11,803 bases of DNA. Origin: Prevotellaceae bacterium (GTDB lineage: Bacteria > Bacteroidota > Bacteroidia > Bacteroidales > UBA932). The position numbers and the translations under genes were made by a program. Positions 1 through 6,200 of this stretch are shown here, one piece after another. The stretch is taken from NCBI GenBank assembly GCA_031287815.1, contig JAITSM010000173.1, positions 1 through 11,803 of the forward strand. The letters run 5' to 3'. Position 1 is the stretch's first letter. Each line of letters begins with the position of its first letter. Below the pieces are notes generated by a model. The model saw only the letters and a list, made by a program, of their open reading frames with translations. It had not been told where the DNA came from and did not search any database.

Positions 1-335
1 GCTCCTTTTTTCCAAGCATACGCTAATCCAAGAATCAAAACCACTAAAAAGAACAGTACGGTGAGCAGTCCGTCTACGCCCATTGATCTAACGGAAGCCG
101 CCCAGGGAAAGAGCAACACGGTTTCTACGTCGAACAGCAAAAACAAAATGGCAAACAGGTAATACCCCGTATGGAACTGCATCCACGAGTGACCGCGCGT
201 GGGAATACCGCATTCATAGGCTTCCGCCTTCTGCTTGTTGTAGGAACGCGGAGAAATAAGCCGCGCGATAATTATGGCTGCTACCACCAACGCTATTGCC
301 GTTAGTAACACTACTAAAAGTAAGGATAAATTCAT
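1..335 (-). CDS. nuoA: NADH-quinone oxidoreductase subunit A, C-terminus cut by window edge
   Basis: NuoA is a small membrane subunit of respiratory complex I. It sits at the junction between the peripheral arm and the membrane arm and helps couple quinone reduction to ion pumping. I read 111 complete codons from the ATG at 335. There is a hydrophobic first helix (about residues 4-24), a cytoplasmic loop with the family motif YECGIP (40-45), a second helix ending in FDVETVLLFPW (68-78), and a third hydrophobic helix (about 88-106). YECG and FDVE are hallmark NuoA motifs. The usual family length is about 115-120 aa, so only a few C-terminal residues are missing. As first gene of a typical nuo operon, the remaining nuo genes are expected beyond the left edge on the same strand; this is inference. 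The start is fixed by the motif spacing and by a promoter just upstream. Confidence 0.96.
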   Translation of the reverse strand, partial: MNLSLLLVVLLTAIALVVAAIIIARLISPRSYNKQKAEAYECGIPTRGHSWMQFHTGYYLFAILFLLFDVETVLLFPWAASVRSMGVDGLLTVLFFLVVLILGLAYAWKKG

Positions 336-522
336 AGAATATATATTTTTTTTGTGCGCAAAGATAACAAATATTTACGACTCATGGGAGAACTATTTAT
401 TACAGATTCGTTACATATTTTCGATACGACAAAAGCAGCTATTTTTGCAAATTTACTTTGTAAATGCAAAGCGAAAAATAAAAAATTTGTTTAATAGACT
501 CCTGTAGTAAATGTAGCGAAAT
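336..522. other. A/T-rich intergenic region between the Avd-like gene and nuoA
   Basis: It contains the nuoA promoter and small imperfect inverted repeats around 448-475 (TTTAC/GTAAA with outer TTTGC/GCAAA arms, read on the minus strand). I see no convincing intrinsic terminator after the Avd-like gene, so read-through from it into nuoA cannot be excluded. I found no copy here of the 3' end of the FISUMP gene, so no sign of a template repeat. Confidence 0.5.
359..366 (-). promoter_or_regulatory. nuoA: -7 element of the nuoA promoter
   Basis: Read on the minus strand this is TATCTTTG, an exact match to the Bacteroidota -7 consensus TAnnTTTG. It lies 23 bases upstream of the nuoA ATG and would give a 5' leader of roughly 20 nt. 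No TTTG is found at the expected 19-base spacing upstream (TCCC is there instead), so the -33 element is weak or absent. Confidence 0.6.
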
Positions 523-876
523 TTACATTTCTATTTGTTCTTTCACCAGCGGCAGTTGCTCTACAAGGGTTTCATATATTTGTGCCGGAAGAAATTTTAA
601 ATCGCAACAACATTGTAGCAATCCGCGAACTACTTGAAAATGTTGCTGCGTAAGGGATATAAAATGCCGCCGTTTATTCTCGCGCCCCGTAGCCGCCGCA
701 TGAAACAACAATTGTGTCATGCACCCCAATTCCCAACGGATACGCCCGGCAAATAATTTCTTCCCCTGGCAAGTCATCTTTGGAATAATTTCATTGCAAT
801 TACCGACAAACGCCACCAGTGTTTTATAAAGCGGCGTTTGCGTAAAATCGGTGCTGTAAACTAATTCGTATTTCAT
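523..876 (-). CDS. avd: Four-helix-bundle protein, Avd-like (DGR accessory variability determinant)
   Basis: This is a 117-residue protein. In known diversity-generating retroelements Avd is a small, basic, barrel-shaped pentamer that binds the reverse transcriptase and the template RNA and is needed for mutagenic cDNA synthesis. The sequence shows the family layout: helix 1 with LYKTLVAFV, a PK-containing turn (about residues 31-32), a helix with RIRWELG, and then the most telling part, QVVRGLLQCCCDLKFL followed by an IYETLVEQLPLVKEQI helix. This resembles the Avd pattern of LL...DLKFL...Y..L...L. The reading frame stays open for 59 codons upstream to 1053, but that extension runs through the FISUMP gene in another frame, is rich in Cys and Arg, and lacks family similarity. 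I therefore take the ATG at 876. The gene lies 92 bases after the FISUMP stop, in the order target-avd seen in many DGRs. Alternative: a generic four-helix-bundle (23S intervening-sequence type) protein. Confidence 0.75.
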   Translation of the reverse strand: MKYELVYSTDFTQTPLYKTLVAFVGNCNEIIPKMTCQGKKLFAGRIRWELGCMTQLLFHAAATGRENKRRHFISLTQQHFQVVRGLLQCCCDLKFLPAQIYETLVEQLPLVKEQIEM

Positions 877-900
877 ATTGTTTTCATAAGGTTGCGCAGG

Positions 901-947
901 AAAACACCAGCAAGGACAAGCTATGCAGCAGCGCAAAGCAGTGTTTT
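901..947. repeat. Inverted repeat between the FISUMP stop codon and the Avd-like start
   Basis: Seven-base perfect arms AAAACAC (901-907) and GTGTTTT (941-947) enclose 33 bases. It begins 22 bases past the stop codon of the putative DGR target. In the Bordetella phage system a hairpin just downstream of the variable repeat promotes retrohoming. That hairpin has a short loop and GC-rich arms, whereas this one is AT-rich with a long loop, so the analogy is weak. It may be chance. Confidence 0.3.
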
Positions 948-968
948 TGCAAATATGTTTGTTAAAAA

Positions 969-2192
969 TTACAGTTGGCGGAAACAACGGACGGACGCTG
1001 GATTCGTACCGCTTCCGTCCAGCAATCCGACGGAACCACAGCTTCTTGACCACGGTACTGTATACGGATTACAATCGATCATAAATTTGTTATGTCGTTG
1101 TCCGCCGTCATTTCCGTAATAGTTACAATACCGCCTCGGGTCGTTCACATATCCATCTGCATGCGCGACTGCACCAGCCCATCCATATGTGTCGTTTACA
1201 GGAGTACAGTATGAGTTGAGAGGGCGGAGGGCGGCAGCCACATCATAGTTGGGGGATATGCTGCCTATTAATAGGCTGAAATCTGTAGATATTGGCAATA
1301 CCCAGCCTGATGGACAAACACCTTGCACATTACCAGTACTGCCACTGCTTCCCCCATACGAAGCATAGGCCTGTTCTGGAGTATAAGCCCTTCCACAATC
1401 TTCTATACTGCAATTTCCATTGATAGGAGCCCCGACCGTTTTGCCGTCATAGCTTGCTAATTTTACATTCTGTGCCAACCACCATTTATTGTCGGGCATC
1501 AATACAACTCTGTACAACTCATTATCGCGCGTGTCTTTTATCCACGCTTCCCAATTCTGTGCGCCGCTGGCGCGTTGTTGACAAAGATGCGTGGCGTCCA
1601 TATATAAATCGCTGCCGGTGTAAGGGCAATAAAGGCTGCCTATGCCGGGACAGCCGGTGGCATCTGTAAATGTACTGGGCGCAGTAACGGTTAAACTTGC
1701 TTGCGGTATGGTCGCAGTGGTTACGGTCTGTGCGGGATTGCTTACTATAAAATCGGTTGTACCTTTAAAGGTATAAGTCCCCTTTTCCAGCGTTACGTTC
1801 GGTGGGTAGTCGCTACCGTAGGCGCACCAGTTAAACGGCGTACCGGTATTACTGAACTGTACGGTAACCGTAGAAGAGAAACCGGTAGTTGTCCCTTCCA
1901 GAAAAAAGCCACGATTGCTTTGTCCGCTTACTGTTCCCGCTGTCTTTTGCACCGTAGTAATGGTTGCCGGTTGCCAATTCCCCTTTTGCGTGGGTGAAAT
2001 GACCGGTTGGAAATCAACAAATATCCAAACTTTGTTGCGGTGGTTGTCGGTTGATTGATTTATCCAACGCACTTCAAATTGAATGGTTGGTGTAGTGGTG
2101 TACGTGGCGCTAACAGGCGTAATTTGCACTGTTGTTTGTGCGCTTGCTGCAACGCTTACAAGCATTGCAAAAAGAAAGAAAATGTTTTCCAT
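969..2192 (-). CDS. Secreted FISUMP-domain protein, putative DGR target
   Basis: This is a 407-residue protein with a signal peptide (MENIFFLFAMLVSVAASAQ, likely cut after residue 18 or 19), so it is exported; no lipobox cysteine is present. Residues 20-152 look like a beta-sandwich with NWCAYGSDYPP (121-131). Residues about 215-405 match the FISUMP domain (Fibrobacter succinogenes major paralogous domain, a C-type-lectin-like fold): DNKWWLAQNVK (234-244), CPSGWVLP (293-300) and the closing SVRC (400-403). No type IX C-terminal sorting domain follows, as the protein ends four residues after SVRC. The Avd-like gene directly downstream suggests that the C-terminus is diversified by a retroelement and that the protein is a surface ligand-binding molecule; this is inference. 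I see no consensus TAnnTTTG in the 200 bases upstream of the start. The ATG has an A/T-rich leader without a Shine-Dalgarno sequence, usual for the phylum. Confidence 0.9.
   Translation of the reverse strand: MENIFFLFAMLVSVAASAQTTVQITPVSATYTTTPTIQFEVRWINQSTDNHRNKVWIFVDFQPVISPTQKGNWQPATITTVQKTAGTVSGQSNRGFFLEGTTTGFSSTVTVQFSNTGTPFNWCAYGSDYPPNVTLEKGTYTFKGTTDFIVSNPAQTVTTATIPQASLTVTAPSTFTDATGCPGIGSLYCPYTGSDLYMDATHLCQQRASGAQNWEAWIKDTRDNELYRVVLMPDNKWWLAQNVKLASYDGKTVGAPINGNCSIEDCGRAYTPEQAYASYGGSSGSTGNVQGVCPSGWVLPISTDFSLLIGSISPNYDVAAALRPLNSYCTPVNDTYGWAGAVAHADGYVNDPRRYCNYYGNDGGQRHNKFMIDCNPYTVPWSRSCGSVGLLDGSGTNPASVRCFRQL
972..1170 (-). other. Putative variable region at the 3' end of the FISUMP gene
   Basis: The last ~65 codons before the stop correspond to the position of the variable repeat in C-type-lectin DGR targets. 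Adenine-specific mutagenesis of AAY codons in the template yields NNY codons in the target, and residues 355-362 (YCNYYGND, codons TAT TGT AAC TAT TAC GGA AAT GAC) form a dense run of these. Further N, D, H, I, C and Y codons ending in T or C follow at 367-377. The adenine-poor end (TCCGTCCGTTGTTTCCGC) could be the invariant 3' part where initiation occurs. Without the template repeat the limits cannot be fixed. Confidence 0.4.
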
Positions 2193-2245
2193 GATATTAT
2201 TATTTATGGTTTATAGTTTCATGTTTAAGGTTCCGGCGTCAGCCA

Positions 2246-2266
2246 ATTCATAATTCATAATTCATA
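2246..2266. repeat. Three tandem copies of a 7-base unit
   Basis: The unit ATTCATA is repeated three times without mismatch (2246-2252, 2253-2259, 2260-2266). It lies 54 bases upstream of the FISUMP ATG. It is short and A/T-rich, so could be simple slippage. A length change here would alter spacing in the leader. Confidence 0.7.
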
Positions 2267-2283
2267 TTTTTTTTCGCAGCATC

Positions 2284-2326
2284 GGGGCTGTTTCCAAACA
2301 CAAACTTTTTTCTATAAAACAACCCC
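2284..2326. repeat. Inverted repeat in the FISUMP leader
   Basis: Arms GGGGCTGTTT (2284-2293) and AAACAACCCC (2317-2326) pair over 10 positions with one G-U wobble in the minus-strand RNA and enclose a 23-base A/T-rich loop. No T-run directly follows on either strand, so it is not a standard terminator. It may be a leader structure. Confidence 0.5.
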
Positions 2327-2386
2327 TTGCTACGATTTTTTATTCATTGCCAATTTTTATAACTTCTGTCTTTTGTCCGGTTTCTT

Positions 2387-2424
2387 CAATAAAAAAATAA
2401 AACGTGAGTTGATACTAACTCTCG
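2387..2424 (-). terminator. Putative terminator of the candidate RNA
   Basis: On the minus strand a hairpin with GAGTT/AACTC arms (2417-2421 and 2406-2410), a six-base loop and an extra CG/CG pair past one mismatch is followed by TTTTATTTTTTT (2402 down to 2391). The stem is short, so termination may be partial. Its outer CG pair overlaps the base of the main hairpin, so the two cannot both be fully formed. Confidence 0.5.
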
Positions 2425-2579
2425 TAAAAGGTCCAGACAACCCCAAGCACAAGCTGGTATCAAACCACGTTGATTAGCAGCTTCGATTCTTGGTGCTTGT
2501 AAAAGTGTCTGGTTTTTACGATTTGAACAAAAGCCATTGAAATGTTATTCAATTCCGATAAATAAAGAACATCATAAAC
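2390..2579 (-). ncRNA. Candidate structured small RNA (~190 nt), family not recognised, 6S-like size
   Basis: On the minus strand an apparently complete transcription unit lacks a credible ORF. A near-consensus promoter (2584-2614) would start RNA near 2579. After a ~60 nt leader comes a long imperfect hairpin. From base to tip its paired segments are 2514-2520 with 2423-2429 (CGTAAAA/TTTTACG), 2506-2512 with 2433-2439 (CCAGACA/TGTCTGG), 2493-2499 with 2444-2450 (CAAGCAC/GTGCTTG), 2478-2483 with 2451-2456 (AAGCTG/CAGCTT) and 2470-2474 with 2459-2463 (ATCAA/TTGAT), with a six-base loop. Internal loops separate the helices. A small hairpin followed by a T-rich run ends it. Length and architecture (long hairpin with internal bubbles) fit a Bacteroidota 6S-type RNA, but I do not recognise the sequence. 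It could instead be a structured leader of the FISUMP gene. Confidence 0.55.
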
Positions 2580-2583
2580 GCTG

Positions 2584-2614
2584 CAAATATATAACAATAT
2601 TTTTTATCTACAAA
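2584..2614 (-). promoter_or_regulatory. Promoter of the candidate RNA
   Basis: On the minus strand TTTG (2611-2614) lies exactly 19 bases before TATATTTG (2584-2591). This matches the Bacteroidota sigma-factor consensus TTTG-N19-TAnnTTTG in both elements and spacing. The predicted start is around 2577-2580. It is the best-supported promoter upstream of the candidate RNA and faces away from ruvA. Confidence 0.75.
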
Positions 2615-2638
2615 TTTTTTTCAAGGATTGGAAAATAA

Positions 2639-2669
2639 TTTGAAGTATAGGAAAAAAATCGTACTTTTG
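2639..2669 (+). promoter_or_regulatory. Promoter of the ruvA-sprA-gcvH operon
   Basis: TTTG (2639-2642) and TACTTTTG (2662-2669) are separated by 19 bases and match the phylum consensus TTTG-N19-TAnnTTTG. The predicted start is near 2675, giving a leader of about 20 nt before the ruvA ATG at 2697. The bases just before the ATG read AGCGGAG, a modest purine-rich ribosome-binding site. Confidence 0.75.
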
Positions 2670-2696
2670 TAAATCAGACATTAGCAGTAAGCGGAG

Positions 2697-3281
2697 ATGT
2701 ATGAATATATCAAAGGCACAGTGGCGGAATTAACGCCAACTTATGTAGTAGTAGAAACCGGCGGCGTCGGTTATTTTGTGAATATCTCGCTACAAACTTA
2801 CGGACAGCTGGGCTCACTAAAAGAAGCGCACTTGTGGTTACACCATATTGTGCGCGAAGATGCGGAACAATGGTTTGGTTTTTTTGAACGCGAAGAGCGC
2901 GAGGTCTTCCGTTTGCTGGTAAGCGTTTCGGGCGTAGGCCCGAATACGGCGCGTATGGTTCTTTCGTCGCTTACTTCGGCGGAAGTGCGTAGCGCCATTC
3001 AGCACGACGATGCCCGAAAGCTGCAAAGCATTAAAGGCATTGGCTCGAAAACCGCCCAGCGCCTGGTGGTGGATTTGAAAGATAAAATCGGGAAAACTAT
3101 TTCATCTAATACTTTGCAAAGCTCGCCTGCTTTGCCGGTGCAACTCGAAGAAGCGTTGTCGGCATTGGCCATGCTTGGCTTTAGCAAAGCGCCTGCCGAA
3201 AAAACCTTACAACTGTTGTTGCGCGAAAATGCAGCCTATACGACGGAAGGCCTGATTAAAGCTGCATTGAAACGATTGTAA
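2697..3281 (+). CDS. ruvA: Holliday junction branch migration protein RuvA
   Basis: RuvA binds four-way DNA junctions as a tetramer and loads the RuvB motor for branch migration during recombinational repair. The 194 residues have the normal family length and three domains. There is an N-terminal OB-fold (1-62, starting MYEYIKGTVAEL) containing the acidic pin in VREDA (52-56). Two helix-hairpin-helix motifs follow, SGVGPNTA (78-85) and IKGIGSKTAQRL (112-123). After a variable linker (about 131-145) comes a C-terminal RuvB-binding domain ending YTTEGLIKAALKRL. The ATG at 2697 is supported by the conserved N-terminus and by the promoter 28 bases upstream. It is followed after one base by sprA, a conserved neighbour pair in Bacteroidota, so the two are co-transcribed and possibly translationally coupled. 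Confidence 0.98.
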   Translation: MYEYIKGTVAELTPTYVVVETGGVGYFVNISLQTYGQLGSLKEAHLWLHHIVREDAEQWFGFFEREEREVFRLLVSVSGVGPNTARMVLSSLTSAEVRSAIQHDDARKLQSIKGIGSKTAQRLVVDLKDKIGKTISSNTLQSSPALPVQLEEALSALAMLGFSKAPAEKTLQLLLRENAAYTTEGLIKAALKRL

Positions 3282-3282
3282 T

Positions 3283-6200
3283 ATGAAAGGTATTTACAGG
3301 TTTGTCTTCATATTTTGCATCTGTTGTGTAGCAATGCCTGCATGGCCGCAGGCGCTTGTGCCGGCGGATGCGCCGGTAGTGGAATACGATCCGGTAACCA
3401 AAAACTACCTGTACTATCACTCTTACGACACACGGCGCACTATGCCGTTCAAAGTATTGACTTCGGAAGAATACCAGCGCGAACAGTTTTCCAGCGCCCT
3501 GCGTAACGGCTGGGTGCAACAGCGCAGCGACGGCAGCAGTGGCCTCTTCGGAAATACCGGCGACAACTTGTTGCCTTCGAGCATTCGTTTCGGCGTACAA
3601 AACGATGCCTTTTCCAAGATTTTCGGCTCCAGCGAAGTGGTCATCAATCCGCAAATGTCGGTGGATTTAAGCTTCAGCGGCAAATGGAATTATTCCGACA
3701 ATCCGGTGATTGCCGAGCGTTACCGCACGGCATTCAATTTCGATTTCATGGCGAAAATGCAGTTTAATATCACCGGCAATATTGGCGACCGGGTGAAAAT
3801 GGCTTTTAATTATAATACCGAAGCCACCTTTGATTTTGAAACCAACTTGAAACTGGAATACGTCGGGCACGAAGACGATATTTTGCAAAAAATCGAAGCA
3901 GGAAATGTCGCGTTCCCTTTGGATGGCTCGTTAATTACCGGCAGCCAGAGTTTATTTGGCATAAAAGCCGATTTGCGTTTTGGGAAACTGGATATTTCGA
4001 CGGTTGTGTCGCACCAGCGGGCGCAATCGCAAACCGTTGAACTGGTAGGCGGCGGAGAAACCAATGTGTTTGAAATAACCGCCGACCAGTACGACGCCAA
4101 CCGGCATTTTTTTCTGTCGCAATATTTCCGGGACAATTATGACAAATGGTTGGGGCGGCTGCCGCTGATACTTTCCGGCATTAACATCAAACGCGTAGAA
4201 GTATGGGTAACCAACAAAAACGGGCGGTTTGAAGAAACGCGCAACCTGGTGGCGTTTATTGATGCGGGCGAAAGTAAGGAAATATATAATTCAATGTTCG
4301 CCGGCGCTGCCGGGCAGTTCCCCGATAATAAAGCCAACAATTTATTTACTATTATTGACCGCAGTGAAATCCGTGAGTTGGAAAAGGTAACTTCTTACCT
4401 GACGGGCGCTGGATTGAAGAGCGGTGAAGATTTTGAAAAAATCGAAAACGCCCGCAAACTGTCGTCTACCGACTATACGGTCAATACGCAGCTGGGGTAC
4501 ATTTCGCTGAACAATGCGCTCAACAATGACGAAGTATTGGCGGTGGCCTACGAATACGAGGCTTACGGGCAAACGTTTATTGTCGGCGAAATCTCTACGG
4601 AAGGCGTCGTTGCGCCACAGGCGCTGGTTTTAAAACTGCTGAAAGGCACTAATTTTTCGCCGCAACTTCCTACGTGGAAGTTGATGATGAAAAACGTGTA
4701 TGCTATAGAAAACGCTTACCGCATCAACAAGGACGATTTTGTGATGGACATCATGTACGAAAATGCGGAAGCGGGAACGGCGTTGCCCTACATCTCGGAA
4801 AGCGTGATTGCCGAAAAACCGTTGTTGCGCGTACTGAATCTGGACAACCTCAATTCGCAAAGCGACGCTATGCCCGACGGCCTTTTCGACTTTGTGGAAG
4901 GCGTTACGGTGCTTGCCAACAGGGGGCGTATTATTTTCCCTGTACTGGAGCCCTTCGGCAGGTACCTGGAAGGAAAAATTAACGACCCCGCTATTGCGGA
5001 ACGGTATGTGTACAAAGAATTATATGATTCTACCCTCACCAAAGCGCAAAGTTTCGCCGAGAAAAATAAATTCCGGTTGGTCGGCAGCTTCCAGTCGGAA
5101 AGCGGCAGCGAGATACGGTTAAATGCCATGAATATTCCACAAGGCTCGGTAGTGGTAACGGCGGGAGGCGTGAAATTGACGGAGGGCGTGGATTACGAAG
5201 TCAACTATGTGTTGGGCTCTGTGCGCATCCTCAATCGCGCGTACCTGGAGTCGGGCGTGCCGCTGAAAGTGTCGCTGGAAAGCCAGGAACTGTTCAACAT
5301 GCAAACAAAAACGCTGCTGGGAACCCGTTTGAAATATACGTTTAACGACAATTTCTATGTGGGCGGCACTTTATTGCACCTGAGCGAGCGGCCGCTGACG
5401 CAAAAAGTCAATTTCGGCGAAGAGCCTATTTCCAATACGATTTGGGGATTGAATACCTCGTTCAAAACCGAAGTTCCCTGGCTGACCAAAGCCGTTGACG
5501 CCTTGCCGTTCCTGGAAACCAAAGCCACATCGAGTTTTTCGCTGGATGCGGAATTCGCCCATTTCTTGCCGGGGCATTCGTCGGCTATCGGCTCCAACGG
5601 CGCGGCATTTATTGACGACTTCGAGGGCAGCCAAACATCATTGGATTTGCACAACTATACTGCGTGGTCGTTGGCAAGCGTCCCACAGGGGCAGCCGGAG
5701 CTTTTCCCCGAAGGAATGCTGTCTACGCCGCAACTGGCATGGGGTTTTAACCGCGCGTTGCTGTCGTGGTTTAACATTTATTCCGACCTTGTGCGCAACA
5801 CGTCCTACACGCCGGCATACCTGCGGACAGAATCGTCGAAATACCAAAAAAACTGGTATGTGGCGGAAATACATATTAACGATTTGTTCCCCGAGCGCGA
5901 AGAAATCATCGGCACGCCCACCAACATGTCGATAATGAACATGACTTATTATCCCGACGAGCGCGGCCCTTACAACTACGATACTACCGGCATCCGCCCC
6001 AATGGGCGCTTGCAGAATCCTGAACAGCGTTGGGGAGGCGTGCAGCGTTCGCTGCCGGTTACGGATTTTGAAACGGCCAATTACGATTATATTGAATTTT
6101 GGCTCATGGATCCTTTCGTTTACAAACCGAAGTCGGAAGGCGGTAAACTGTACTTTAATCTGGGAAATATTTCGGAAGATATTTTGAAAGACGGCTTGAA

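Larger units (their letters stand above)
2193..2389. other. Leader region of the FISUMP gene
   Basis: About 200 A/T-rich bases lie between the candidate RNA and the FISUMP start. They contain an inverted repeat at 2284-2326 and a tandem 7-mer at 2246-2266. I find no exact phylum-type promoter on the minus strand here. The FISUMP transcript may therefore start from a weak promoter or continue from the one at 2584-2614. Confidence 0.45.

Noticed and set aside
274..507. Plus-strand ORF of 77 codons
   Set aside because: It overlaps nuoA and its promoter on the other strand and has A/T-driven composition with no domain signal.
877..968. Possible template repeat between the FISUMP gene and the Avd-like gene
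   Set aside because: The 92 bases show no similarity to the 3' end of the FISUMP gene and are too short for a typical template repeat.
877..1053. In-frame upstream extension of the Avd-like ORF (59 more codons)
   Set aside because: It overlaps the FISUMP gene in another frame, is unusually Cys/Arg-rich, and Avd family similarity begins only at the ATG at 876, which gives the normal family length.
2284..2326. Inverted repeat considered as an intrinsic terminator
   Set aside because: No T-run directly follows the stem on either strand and the loop is 23 bases long.
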